From an uncultured Phycisphaerae bacterium (GTDB taxonomy: Bacteria > Planctomycetota > Phycisphaerae > UBA1845 > PWPN01): 33,309 nt of DNA. The notes under the pieces were generated by a model, which saw nothing but the letters and a program-made list of their open reading frames with translations, ran no database searches and was not told where the DNA came from. The stretch's first letter is position 1, and each line of letters starts with the position of its first letter. This document shows positions 9,339-18,207 of this stretch, piece after piece. A program made the position numbers and the translations under genes. The DNA lies in assembly GCA_938005315.1 (NCBI GenBank), contig CALLOB010000117.1:1-33309 (forward strand). The letters run 5' to 3'.

Positions 9339-9438
9339 GAAACACCGGGCGGGGAGCGCCGTCACCGCCGGCCAGCCGCCAAGCCTCGCCCATGAAGGGT
9401 TCTGAGTCCTCAGTCCTTGCGGGAGATCTGCGGACGCG

Positions 9439-9459
9439 CGGAGGGCCGAAGCCCCTCCG
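9439..9459. terminator. Stem-loop between convergent gatB and heparinase-like gene
   Basis: CGGAGGG (9439-9445) pairs perfectly with CCCTCCG (9453-9459) over a seven-base loop. It lies 100 bases after gatB and 28 bases beyond the stop of the minus-strand gene, so it could serve both. Confidence 0.55.
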
Positions 9460-9487
9460 TCGCGGCCTGTCGTTTACGCGGCCCGCG

Positions 9488-12400
9488 TCAATACTCGACA
9501 CGCACGGATCGCTCGATTTCGACCAGATCTCCGGGGCCGAAGTCCGATATCCAGCCGTCGGATGTCCCGGAAGCCTGAAGGGCGGCCAGAAACGGCGTGA
9601 TGTCCGATCCGGCTGCGACGCGGATGGCCGAGCCTTGCACCTCTTCGATCCGGACGGTGTTGGTGAGATCCCCGGTGATCAGCGTCATGCCCGCAAGCCG
9701 GGCGGGGTTCGGCAGGGTCGTGTTGATGTGGACTAGGCCCTGCGCCGGATCCACCGCGCGCAGCTGAACTCTTCCGGTCAAGACATCCGAGCCGCCGAGC
9801 GTCAGGATCAGCGTGCCCGGGCCGGTCTGTGCCCCGGCGACCGTATAGGCGCAGGAACGCCGATCGTTGTAGATCCGAACCATTCGACCGACGAGGGAAT
9901 CGGCGGTCTGCTGGTTCACCTGAACACCCACGACTACCCGGGCCTGACCGTAATCGGCGAAGACGAGTCCTCCCCGCACGGCCGATGGAACCTGAAGCTG
10001 AAGGCCCGTGGCACCGTCATTGACACCCGTCCCGCCGGCCGCGAAGGCACGGGAAACGACGCCGTCCGTTTCGGTCATCAGCAGCACGGCGGCATCGGAC
10101 GCCAGCCGGGTATTCGGACCTGAACGCGAAAAGCTGTACAGCCGGGCGGGCTCGTCCGCGATGACGATCGTGTCCACCGCGGACCCGCGGTGAACGGACA
10201 GCGCGACGATCCGGCCGCTGCCGACCCCCAGCGAGGGATCGTCATGGATCTCGACGGCATCGATGATCGGCACGCCGTTGCTGATCTCCCACACGCAGAC
10301 GAACGTGCTGCCCTCGCTCCCTGCCGTCCGGCGCAGCAGGACGTACTTCAGAACGGTCGGCACCCGGCGCTGCGGAGAGACGTAGGCGTCGGCCACGACG
10401 ACCTGCTGGCCTGGCGACGCGGGCAGATGCACGCGCAGCCGGGCGGGCGGCTCTCCTGTCGCCGTCCACGTGGCCGTCGTCGGGCGGTCGGCGATGGCGG
10501 CCTGCCAGTTGAAAAGATGCTGGTAGCCGCTTCCGGCGTACGATCCGAACGGGCCGGGATAGCCCGCGGCCCCGAGCACCGGGTCGTCATAGAGGGCGCC
10601 GTAGGCCACGGAGGGGCCGGCATAAGTGCCCTGGGTCACCGGCGAGGACAATGTCACCCCCGTCAGTTCGAATGTACCCTCCATGCCGTGGAGGCTGAGC
10701 ACGTGATCGCTCCCCCCGCGGACACGGAAAACGTCGACGAGGTAGCCGTCGTCGGGGCCGACATCGACCAGCATCAGCGTCCGCCGATAGACATCGGTCA
10801 TGGGATAGGCATCGGTCTGCAGGGCATCGGCGACGTGCACGAAGGGTGTCTCATGGAAGCGCAGGAGGCTGCCGCCCGGGCTGGCCGACTGCATCCGGTC
10901 GTCGACGACCACGCAATTGTGGCTGATGGTGTTGCGGCTCCAGCTGTATATCCCCGGCACAAAGTCGTTCATGGCATCCGGGTACCCCAGGTCGGGGGAC
11001 GCGCGGCGGCCATGCCCGAAGATCTCCACGCCCAGGCCGTCCCGATGAGCATGCGACGAGGTGGGTCCGTAATGGAGAGAGACGCCCAGCGTATCCGCGG
11101 CATTGTTCAGGATGGTCAGTCCGTAGCCGTCGAAAAACCGGCTCTCGCGACGCGGGTCGAACGTCGCGGCGGCCGCTCTGACGGCCGAAGCCTGGACCGG
11201 CTGGAAGATCTCGTCGAACGAGCCGACCTGGTCCCTGACGGCGTTCATCATGACCAGTGCCCAGGCGAAAGCCGGCTCGCCATAGGCCCGATAGGCCGCA
11301 TCGAAGGTGGACGCCTGAGGCACGATCCAGCCGGCAGCGATACTCCCCGCATCACCGAGAGCGGGGGTGAACAGGCCCGCACAGAGCGTCTTCAACGGGG
11401 CCTCGAGCAGGGCCCGGACCCGCGGTTCCGGAAGGATGTCGTGGCCGCAATGCATCAGCGGCACGCTCATCTGCACAATCGAGCTGGTCCGGATGGCGTT
11501 GTAGAAAGGGGACGTCTCGTTGGGGAAGCCATCCTTCGATACCAGGTTATAAAGCCCGTATCGCAGGCCTTCGTCCGCCGCATGGCCTCCCGTCCCGTGC
11601 AGGATCCCCGATACCAGCTGGTCCGTCGGCCCATGCTGGCGCACGGCCGCCGCGAAGGCCAGTGTGCGCTGATGCATGCCGTAATTGCCGCGGATCTGGC
11701 CGCGGCCCACGGCGTCGATGATCTCCTCCAGCAGATTGGCTTCGATGTTGGCCCGGATCTCCGCCGCCGACCTCCAGGGAAGCGACACGGGGTCGTCTCC
11801 GGTCAGGGCGTCGTGCACCATGTCGTAACAGATGACCCACTCCTGGGCGAGGACCGTCTCCCAGACCGAATTGAGGACCTTGCCGGGATAGCGACCGTCC
11901 AGGAGCTCTCCATAGCGCGATTGCCGGCTGTAATCCATGCCCGGGTAGACTTCGGCGAAGCGGTCGAGAAACGCGATGGCCTTTCGGGCGTAGTTCCGGT
12001 CGCCGGTCAGGAGATAAGCCCGGCTCAGGCTCTGGACCGCCGTCAGCCAGGTGGTGTACCAGTTCCAGTGACAGGCATAGGCCGCGAACCAGTACTTCTC
12101 GCCATCGGGCGACAGCCAGCCCCGCCCGTTGTCCGAATACGCACCGGTCAGGAAACGCGGATCCCGGAAGTCGGAGCGGTACAGGCTGCGGAAATCGTTT
12201 CCGGGGTACCTCTCGCCCCCCACCGGGCAGATCACGACGAAGGGATTCTCCCTGTCCAGGATCCAGGGATATGTTCCGTGGGCATACACCGCCGTTCCGT
12301 GCACCGGGCAGCCGTTGACGGCGACGTCGAACGCCCGGGGCACGCGGCTGTCGGGAACGAGGTCCCGGATCTGCTGCTCGCTTTTCTCCATCCAGTAAGC

Positions 12401-13465
12401 CGCCTGGCGGCGGATGTTCTGAAGCACCCGTCCCGCGTACGGATCGTTGATGCACAAGGCCCGGGCCGAGGCGATCTGGTCGGCGGTGTACAGGACCCTG
12501 TCCGTCTTCAACGGCCACTGCGGGACGCGGTTGCCGAGCACTGGCGGCGTGGGGTCGTCGAAAACGACCACTTGGATCGTCGCAGGGGGGGACGTGTGCA
12601 CGCCGTCGTTGACCTGAAAACGGACTTCGTCCAGACCCGAAAACCCGGCGGCGGGCCTGTACCGAACCGCCGCGGTATTCACAGCGGTGCGTCGCAACCC
12701 GCCGAGCGTGCCGTGGGCCGGCTGTCCGGCCAGCGTGAAATCCAGCTCCCCGTTCTCCGGATCCGCTCCCCGCAGCTCCAACTCCACGGATCCGTCCTGG
12801 TCCGCCACGTATTCGCCATCGAAGGCGACGGGCGGCAGGTTCTGCGTCCCACCGGCCCCCTGGGCGACCACGACCGCCTCGCTGCACGGCTCCGTGTCAC
12901 GGGCCCAGGACGCCGACTCCGCGCAGCAGACCACGCGATAGGTGCCCGCGGCGCCGAAAACGTGCTCGAGCCGGGGATCATCGGTTCTGATGATAGAATC
13001 CTGGGTGCTCCAGCGGTAACGGACATCCGGCGGAACGTTGCCCGACTCGACGGATACGCTGAATGCCACCGTAAGCGGGACCGGACCGTCCGAGGGTTTC
13101 GCGGATACGCTGATGCGCGGCGGTTGCAGGAATGTTCCGTCGGCGACGTTGGACGGAACGTCGAGCGGCAAGGGCTCCAGCGGCGTTTCGGGAAGACCGG
13201 AAGGATCCAGCGGCGGCTGGTAGCCGAGCACCCACTCCTCGCCCGAGTCCGCGGCGCTTCCCCCCGCCATGCTCGGCCACGGGGAGGGGGAAGGAATGCA
13301 CGTCTGGGCCGAGCAGCCGACAAGCGTCGCCATGACGGCCAGGACTCGCCCGGCCCACCGGCCCCTGCCGCGGGCCGTCCCCGGTCCCTGGGCGGATCCT
13401 TCGCCCGCCAGCGTCGATCGCGTTCTGTTCCCCACCTGTTGCTTTCGTAAAAAGGCATGAACCAT
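9488..13465 (-). CDS. Multi-domain lipoprotein with PKD-like, cadherin-like and heparinase II/III domains
   Basis: A 1325-residue predicted polysaccharide lyase. The N-terminus has a basic stretch, a hydrophobic run and the lipobox LVGC with C51, so it is probably lipid-anchored outside the inner membrane. Residues about 115-200 resemble a PKD domain (PSDGPVPLTVAFSV). Residues 208-300 look like a cadherin/tandem-95-type domain (ADPENGELDF, AGFSGLDEVRFQVNDG). Residues 320-720 are an alpha/alpha-toroid of the heparinase/alginate-lyase type with GNYGMHQR (H598) and SPFYNAIR (Y655) as candidate catalytic residues. From about 770 the heparinase II/III beta-sandwich follows, with SSHAHRDGLG (H805, H807) and SHNCVVVDDRMQ (H849). 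The last 300 residues are unassigned. The substrate is unknown; acidic polysaccharide is a family-based guess. The start at 13465 lacks a clear ribosome-binding site. It lies beside the polysaccharide locus. Confidence 0.85.
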   Translation of the reverse strand: MVHAFLRKQQVGNRTRSTLAGEGSAQGPGTARGRGRWAGRVLAVMATLVGCSAQTCIPSPSPWPSMAGGSAADSGEEWVLGYQPPLDPSGLPETPLEPLPLDVPSNVADGTFLQPPRISVSAKPSDGPVPLTVAFSVSVESGNVPPDVRYRWSTQDSIIRTDDPRLEHVFGAAGTYRVVCCAESASWARDTEPCSEAVVVAQGAGGTQNLPPVAFDGEYVADQDGSVELELRGADPENGELDFTLAGQPAHGTLGGLRRTAVNTAAVRYRPAAGFSGLDEVRFQVNDGVHTSPPATIQVVVFDDPTPPVLGNRVPQWPLKTDRVLYTADQIASARALCINDPYAGRVLQNIRRQAAYWMEKSEQQIRDLVPDSRVPRAFDVAVNGCPVHGTAVYAHGTYPWILDRENPFVVICPVGGERYPGNDFRSLYRSDFRDPRFLTGAYSDNGRGWLSPDGEKYWFAAYACHWNWYTTWLTAVQSLSRAYLLTGDRNYARKAIAFLDRFAEVYPGMDYSRQSRYGELLDGRYPGKVLNSVWETVLAQEWVICYDMVHDALTGDDPVSLPWRSAAEIRANIEANLLEEIIDAVGRGQIRGNYGMHQRTLAFAAAVRQHGPTDQLVSGILHGTGGHAADEGLRYGLYNLVSKDGFPNETSPFYNAIRTSSIVQMSVPLMHCGHDILPEPRVRALLEAPLKTLCAGLFTPALGDAGSIAAGWIVPQASTFDAAYRAYGEPAFAWALVMMNAVRDQVGSFDEIFQPVQASAVRAAAATFDPRRESRFFDGYGLTILNNAADTLGVSLHYGPTSSHAHRDGLGVEIFGHGRRASPDLGYPDAMNDFVPGIYSWSRNTISHNCVVVDDRMQSASPGGSLLRFHETPFVHVADALQTDAYPMTDVYRRTLMLVDVGPDDGYLVDVFRVRGGSDHVLSLHGMEGTFELTGVTLSSPVTQGTYAGPSVAYGALYDDPVLGAAGYPGPFGSYAGSGYQHLFNWQAAIADRPTTATWTATGEPPARLRVHLPASPGQQVVVADAYVSPQRRVPTVLKYVLLRRTAGSEGSTFVCVWEISNGVPIIDAVEIHDDPSLGVGSGRIVALSVHRGSAVDTIVIADEPARLYSFSRSGPNTRLASDAAVLLMTETDGVVSRAFAAGGTGVNDGATGLQLQVPSAVRGGLVFADYGQARVVVGVQVNQQTADSLVGRMVRIYNDRRSCAYTVAGAQTGPGTLILTLGGSDVLTGRVQLRAVDPAQGLVHINTTLPNPARLAGMTLITGDLTNTVRIEEVQGSAIRVAAGSDITPFLAALQASGTSDGWISDFGPGDLVEIERSVRVEY

Positions 13466-13602
13466 GACGGATCATGCACAGCGCCGGGCAGGAACTTACG
13501 TAGAATATGACGATCGCGAGGGCAAAGCCGCACGGTGATTTGGGGTATCTTCCCGTCTCGACTCGAATGCGGGCGCCGCAGGCCTGCATCCCGTGAGCTT
13601 CT

Positions 13603-13631
13603 TTGTGATGCGGCAGAACTCATGCTAGACT
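13603..13631 (+). promoter_or_regulatory. Promoter candidate for the GT4 gene at 13661
   Basis: TTGTGA (13603-13608) and TAGACT (13626-13631) are 17 bases apart, with TGC just before the -10 element as in extended -10 promoters. The transcript would start near 13638, which favours the ATG at 13661 over the one at 13622. It lies in the 195-base divergent region shared with the heparinase-like gene. Confidence 0.5.
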
Positions 13632-13660
13632 CCGGGACGGACGCTTTCCCGGAAATACCC

Positions 13661-14896
13661 ATGCACGTGGCTTACATTCATCAGCACTTTTCGACGCTGC
13701 GTGGTGCGACAGGAACCCGATCCTACGAGATGAGCCGCCGCCTCCTGGCCGCCGGACACCGGGTCACGATGATCTGCGGGGCCTACGAAGCCAGCGACAT
13801 GGGGCGACCGGCGGGCGCGTCGGTGGAGGAGTACGAAGTCGACGGCATCCGGGTGCTTCGCGTCGCCGAACCCTACGCCAACCGCATGGGTTTTCTGGCC
13901 AGAGCGCGAGCCTTCGGCCGTTTCGCCCGCCGGGCGACGGGGCTGGTGTCGAGCCTGGATGCGGACCTGGTGTTCGCAACCTCGACGCCCCTGACGGTCG
14001 GAATACCCGGCATGAAGGCCGCCCGCCGGCTGCGCGTGCCGTTTGTCTTCGAGGTCCGGGACCTGTGGCCCGAGATTCCGGTGGCCATCGGAGCGATCCG
14101 CAATCCCCTGCTGATCGCGTACCTGAAGCGGCTCGAGCGGAGGATCTACCGGGCGGCCCGACGCATCATCGCCCTTTCGCCAGGCATGCGCGACGGCATC
14201 TGCCGCACGGGCTATCCGCCTGAGCAGGTCGAAATCATCCCCAACTGCAGCGATTTGGATCTCTTCCGGCCCAGCGACGAGCCGTTGGACGATCCGCGAT
14301 TCGGACCGCCGGGCGATTTCCGGCTGGTGTTCACCGGGGCCCACGGCCTGGCCAACGGCCTGGATGCGATCCTGGATGCTGCGGCGGAGTTGAAGAGGCG
14401 CGGGGCGAGCGGCATCCGCTTCGTCCTCATCGGCCAGGGCGGCCAGAAGGAGCGGCTGATGAAGCGATGCCGCGAAGAGGGGCTGGAGGAACTGACCTGC
14501 TGGGTGGATCCGCTCCCGAAGACGGAGCTGGCGGGCGTGCTGCCGCGAATGGATGCCGGCCTGATGGTGCTGCGGAACCTGCCCGCTTTCTATTATGGCA
14601 CGTCGCCGAACAAGTTCTTCGACTACATCGCCTGCGGGCTTCCGGTGCTCAACAACTATCCCGGCTGGCTGGCGGACATGATCCGCGAACACGACTGCGG
14701 GGTAGTTGTGCCCCCGGACGACCCTCGGGCGTTCGCGGACGCCGTGATCCGCCTTCGCGACGATCCCCATGCCCGCCGGGCCATGGGCCGACGGGCGCGC
14801 GAACTGGCCGAATCGCAGTTCTCCCGCGACCGGCTGGCCGAACGGTTCATCCGGGTGCTCGAGGAAGCGGCCGACACGCAAACGGCCCGGCGGTGA
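13661..14896 (+). CDS. Family 4 glycosyltransferase, WbuB-like
   Basis: A 411-residue cytoplasmic or membrane-associated glycosyltransferase with the GT-B fold. It opens with MHVAYIHQHFSTLRGATG, typical of the WbuB-like branch that moves sugars during O-antigen and exopolysaccharide assembly. The motif VPFVFEVRDLWPEIPVAI in the N-terminal domain and SPGMRDGI at the domain boundary are family hallmarks. In the C-terminal domain, LVFTGAHGLANGLD and the nucleotide-sugar binding region around SPNKFFDYIACGLPVLNN are intact. The start at 13661 is chosen because beta-strand 1 begins at residue 3 and the candidate promoter would exclude the ATG at 13622. Donor and acceptor sugars cannot be read from sequence. 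It is followed on the same strand, after 202 bases, by a polysaccharide deacetylase. Confidence 0.92.
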   Translation: MHVAYIHQHFSTLRGATGTRSYEMSRRLLAAGHRVTMICGAYEASDMGRPAGASVEEYEVDGIRVLRVAEPYANRMGFLARARAFGRFARRATGLVSSLDADLVFATSTPLTVGIPGMKAARRLRVPFVFEVRDLWPEIPVAIGAIRNPLLIAYLKRLERRIYRAARRIIALSPGMRDGICRTGYPPEQVEIIPNCSDLDLFRPSDEPLDDPRFGPPGDFRLVFTGAHGLANGLDAILDAAAELKRRGASGIRFVLIGQGGQKERLMKRCREEGLEELTCWVDPLPKTELAGVLPRMDAGLMVLRNLPAFYYGTSPNKFFDYIACGLPVLNNYPGWLADMIREHDCGVVVPPDDPRAFADAVIRLRDDPHARRAMGRRARELAESQFSRDRLAERFIRVLEEAADTQTARR

Positions 14897-15098
14897 TCGC
14901 GTCGACCGGCCTGGTTCGGTCCGGCCGGGCACGGCGACCGTGTTCAGCGCACACTCCGGAGCCGCACACAGTCCACTTGAAAGTCCGATAACCCCGAATC
15001 CGGTCCGAAAACGAAACCGCGTCGCCCCGACGGCCGATCAAACGGAGGGTCTCTCACCGTTTCCCCTGTGCCGGGCCGTGCGGCGTCGCGGAGGATGC

Positions 15099-16034
15099 AT
15101 GCTCAACGCTCTGACCGTGGACCTGGAGGACTGGCCGCAGGCGGTACTGAATCATCGCCTTCCGATCACCGACCGTGTGATCGCCAACGCCGAGCGGGTC
15201 CTGGCTCTTCTGGACCGTCACCGCGTGAGAGCCACCTTCTTTGCCCTGGGCCGGGTGTGCGAATGCCACCCGCGGCTTCTCCCGATGATCGCTGCGGAAG
15301 GCCACGAGATCGCCAGTCATGGCTACGGACATGAGCTGGTCTACAGGCTGAATCCCGAACGCTTCGCCGCCGACATCCGACGTTCGGCGGAAATCATCGA
15401 GGCACAGACCGGCCGCCGGCCGATCGGCTACCGCGCACCGGCATTTTCGATCACGTCGCAGTCGCTGTGGGCCTATCCGATCCTCGCGGAGTCGGGATTC
15501 GTCTACAGCTCCAGCGTCTTTCCCATTCGAAAGCACCGCTACGGGATCCCCGAGGCTCCGAGAGGGCCTTACCAGGTGGACGGCGGCCGGCTCATCGAGT
15601 TCCCGCTGGCCACGCTCGAGGTCCTCGGACACCGTCTGCCGGCCTGCGGCGGCGGCTACCTGAGGCTGTTTCCGGCCTTGGTCCATGCGGCGGCCGTGCG
15701 GCAGCTGAACGCCTCCGGCCTTCCGGCGGTGGTCTATCTGCACCCCTATGAGCTCAGCGTGGGAGAGGTCGGCAGGTTCGTGAGGGAGGGACTGAGGGTC
15801 GGACCGTGGCGGCGACTGAAGCAGTCCCTGTGGCGGGGACGGACGAAGAGCCGGCTCGCCCGTCTCCTGGATCGTTTTGAATTCGCGCCGCTGGATGTCT
15901 GCCGGAGGGTCTGGCTGCAGAGCGGGCTCCGCCCGGGCACGACGGAGGGGATCTTCCGCGGTCAGCTGGCCGGTCCGATCCGGGCGATGAACTCCACCGA
16001 TCGGCGAGCGGTCCTCTCTCCGGCGCGGGGGTGA
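15099..16034 (+). CDS. Polysaccharide deacetylase, exosortase (PEP-CTERM) locus type
   Basis: A 311-residue carbohydrate esterase 4 (NodB-fold) enzyme that would remove acetyl groups from an extracellular polysaccharide. TVDLED (D8, D11) is the metal and catalytic motif 1; HEIASHGYGHELVYR contains the H74-x3-H78 metal site; GYRAPAFSIT (from residue 110) is motif 3; VYLHPYE carries the late catalytic His. The sequence around SSSVFPIRKHRYGIPEAPR and the GGGYLRLFPAL segment are characteristic of the subfamily found with exosortase and PEP-CTERM exopolysaccharide loci. There is no exosortase gene in this window. GGAGG at 15090-15094 sets the start at 15099. Its last 73 bases overlap the 3' end of the convergent aminotransferase gene. 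A domain of unknown function follows the deacetylase core, as in the subfamily. Confidence 0.93.
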   Translation: MLNALTVDLEDWPQAVLNHRLPITDRVIANAERVLALLDRHRVRATFFALGRVCECHPRLLPMIAAEGHEIASHGYGHELVYRLNPERFAADIRRSAEIIEAQTGRRPIGYRAPAFSITSQSLWAYPILAESGFVYSSSVFPIRKHRYGIPEAPRGPYQVDGGRLIEFPLATLEVLGHRLPACGGGYLRLFPALVHAAAVRQLNASGLPAVVYLHPYELSVGEVGRFVREGLRVGPWRRLKQSLWRGRTKSRLARLLDRFEFAPLDVCRRVWLQSGLRPGTTEGIFRGQLAGPIRAMNSTDRRAVLSPARG

Positions 16035-17119
16035 AGTGGAAGATTGACCGTCTCCCGCGAGGCCCGCTCGGCCTCGGGGCACATTCCCGGACGGTAGCCG
16101 TAGGCATCCATCGGCGTCTCGATGGGATGCAGCGGGCACTCGAACCAGGTCCCCAGCTCCACGGCGCGGCGCGCCGCCGTAGCCACGGCCTCCTGCTTGT
16201 CGGCCACGCGCACCGGATAGCGGACCAGCACCGGTTCGGCGTGGTCGGGCAGACGGGTCACGGGCCAGCCCCGTTCGGCCAGCAGCCGGTCGTAGATGCC
16301 GGCCATGCGCCGCCGGTGGGCGATGATCGCCTCCAGCCGACGGAGCTGCCGGAGCCCCGCGGAGGCCTGCAGGTTCCCCATGGCCTTGAAGAAGCCCTTG
16401 GGCATCTGGGGCAGGAATTCACTCAGATCCGAGGAGCCCACCACCACGCCCATGGCCGTCAGGGCACGAAAGGCGCGCTGCGCCAGGGCGGTCGTCCAGG
16501 GGTAGATCACGGCCCGATACACGGCAAGCTGGGCCGCCAGCATGCCCGACTCCCACGTGGACGGTCGGACGGCCTCCTGTTCGGCAATATCCCGGATCCG
16601 CCCGGCGAGCTGCGCGTCGCTGGTCACGGCCATCCCGCCCAGGCCGGTGGTGTACGGCTTGTTCCATTGCGACGAGAAATACGCCGCGACGCCGAACGTG
16701 CCGGTGAGTCGCCCTCGAAAGCGGCTGCCGAGCGAAAGACAGCAGTCCTCGATGAACGGGATGCCTTTGCGACGGCTGATCTCCTGCACCGCGTCGATAT
16801 CGGCCGGGTAGCCGTAGGTGTGCTGAACGATGATCAACCGCGTACGCGGGGTGATGTGCCGCTCGATCCGTTCCGGATCGATGTTGAACGTCCGGGGCTC
16901 GATATCGACGAAGACCGGCCTGGCCCCCAGATAACTGACGGGGTTGACGGCCATCACGCAGGTGTAACCCGGCAGAATGACCTCGTCGCCCTCGCCGATG
17001 CCCATGGCCTTGAGAATCGCGTACAGCGCCACCCGCCCTTTCCAGAAGGCAAAGGCGTACTTCGCACCGACAGTCGCGGCGAAGGCCGACGCGTAGCGAT
17101 CAAGCACGGCACTGGACAT
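15962..17119 (-). CDS. DegT/DnrJ/EryC1-type PLP-dependent sugar aminotransferase
   Basis: A 385-residue enzyme of the family that transaminates keto-sugar nucleotides using pyridoxal phosphate. The Schiff-base lysine is K154 in SSQWNKPYTTGLGG, and the cofactor-contacting aspartate is D125 in PFIEDCCLSLG. GEGDEVILPGYTCVMAVN and GARPVFVDIEPRTFNID are typical. The usual SGTAAL phosphate-binding loop is replaced by WKGRVAL (residues 26-32), and the lysine motif lacks the usual SFH..K form, so this is a divergent branch. The start at 17119 follows GGAAGGA by about six bases; the frame continues upstream but without family similarity. It lies 50 bases downstream of the GT2 gene and is the last gene of the minus-strand locus, ending inside the convergent deacetylase gene. 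Its first codons are echoed upstream of the GT2 gene. Confidence 0.92.
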   Translation of the reverse strand: MSSAVLDRYASAFAATVGAKYAFAFWKGRVALYAILKAMGIGEGDEVILPGYTCVMAVNPVSYLGARPVFVDIEPRTFNIDPERIERHITPRTRLIIVQHTYGYPADIDAVQEISRRKGIPFIEDCCLSLGSRFRGRLTGTFGVAAYFSSQWNKPYTTGLGGMAVTSDAQLAGRIRDIAEQEAVRPSTWESGMLAAQLAVYRAVIYPWTTALAQRAFRALTAMGVVVGSSDLSEFLPQMPKGFFKAMGNLQASAGLRQLRRLEAIIAHRRRMAGIYDRLLAERGWPVTRLPDHAEPVLVRYPVRVADKQEAVATAARRAVELGTWFECPLHPIETPMDAYGYRPGMCPEAERASRETVNLPLHPRAGERTARRSVEFIARIGPAS

Positions 17120-17169
17120 CGTGGTCCTTCCTATCCCCGGGAGCGGTCGGCGACAGGCATCCTCGTGAA

Positions 17170-18207
17170 TCAGCGAGACAGCGCATGCTCCTCGGGCTTG
17201 CCTGGCGGTCGCTTGAGCAACACAAACCAGATCAGGCCATGCAGGCTGCCCAGGCCGTAACAGAAGTGGAGAATGCAGAACACCACCGGGGCCAGTAGAG
17301 CGCCTTTCAGACCCAGACCGCGGCGTGCGACATCCACGGCGCGGATGATCAGGCCTATTCCGTACAATGCCGCGAAACCCGCAAGAAGAATACGGGCCGG
17401 AACCCAGATGAAGGAGGCTGCGGTCAGCGCGAGCCAGGTCAGGACGAAACACAACGGAGCAACTTGTCTCAGTGTTGCCGGTCGGCGGTGCTTTTGAATA
17501 GTGCGGATGCGCCAAAAGCCGTATTGATAGTACTGGCGCGCGAGTTTCCTCAGAGAAGACCGGGGATAATAACGGCTGCGGATTCGGGGGGTAAGGTAAA
17601 TCTTACCCCCTCCAAGAACCACACGAAGGTTCAGCTCGTCGTCCTGATTCCTGACCAGATCCTCATCGAACAGACCGATTCGGTCGAACACCCAGCGCCG
17701 ATAACCCCCAAAGGCCACCGTATCCACAAAACCTTCGTAGTTTCCCAGCCTGAATCTCGCACTGCCCACGCCCACCGGCGAACTCATCGCTGCCGCGATG
17801 ACCCGGCCCGTAAAGGTGGTATTCACCGATTCAGTCGGACCGCCCGCGCACCAGACTTCGGGTCTGTCCTGAAGAACCGTCACGGTCTCCCGGATGAAAT
17901 CGCGATCGACATCCGCATGGCCGTCAACACGAATGATGACTTCCCCTTGTGCATGACGTATGCCGATGTTCATCGCATAGGGTACTGTCCTCTTGGGATT
18001 ATCCAGAAGACGAACGCGGGGATCCTCCTCGGAAATCCTCTGGACGATCGCCCGCGTTGCATCCCGACTCATCCCGTCCACTACGAGGACCTCAACCCGA
18101 TCCCGGGGATAATCGCTGGCCAGCACGCTCCGTATTGCGTTTTCAACGGCATCGGCCTCTTCCCGAACCGGCATGATCACGGTGACTGTGGGCAGCTCAC
18201 GCTCCAT
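17170..18207 (-). CDS. Family 2 glycosyltransferase, ExoA-like, with C-terminal membrane segments
   Basis: A 345-residue inverting glycosyltransferase resembling succinoglycan ExoA. The GT-A core has TVTVIMPVREE at the N-terminus, VEVLVVDGMSRDAT, the metal-binding RVDGHAD (D95, D99), and DTVAFGGYRRWVFDRIG followed by NQDDELNLR, the likely catalytic-base region. Two to three hydrophobic helices after about residue 245 anchor it to the inner membrane. The ATG at 18207 fits the family N-terminus, but its ribosome-binding site is weak (AGGA nine bases away). An in-frame ATG at 18327 has a much better GAGGAAG and would add 40 residues that resemble the start of the aminotransferase, so the true start is open. 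It belongs to the minus-strand polysaccharide locus. Confidence 0.9.
   Translation of the reverse strand: MERELPTVTVIMPVREEADAVENAIRSVLASDYPRDRVEVLVVDGMSRDATRAIVQRISEEDPRVRLLDNPKRTVPYAMNIGIRHAQGEVIIRVDGHADVDRDFIRETVTVLQDRPEVWCAGGPTESVNTTFTGRVIAAAMSSPVGVGSARFRLGNYEGFVDTVAFGGYRRWVFDRIGLFDEDLVRNQDDELNLRVVLGGGKIYLTPRIRSRYYPRSSLRKLARQYYQYGFWRIRTIQKHRRPATLRQVAPLCFVLTWLALTAASFIWVPARILLAGFAALYGIGLIIRAVDVARRGLGLKGALLAPVVFCILHFCYGLGSLHGLIWFVLLKRPPGKPEEHALSR

Noticed and set aside
10190-13450. Very long plus-strand frame opposite the heparinase-like gene
   Set aside because: It is the antisense shadow of a gene with clear domains; its translation is Arg-, Gly- and His-rich with no recognisable fold.
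17587-17610. Perfect 9-bp stem GGGGGTAAG/CTTACCCCC
   Set aside because: It lies in the middle of the GT2 coding sequence and encodes the ordinary segment GGGKIYLTP; chance or a coding effect is the simpler explanation.
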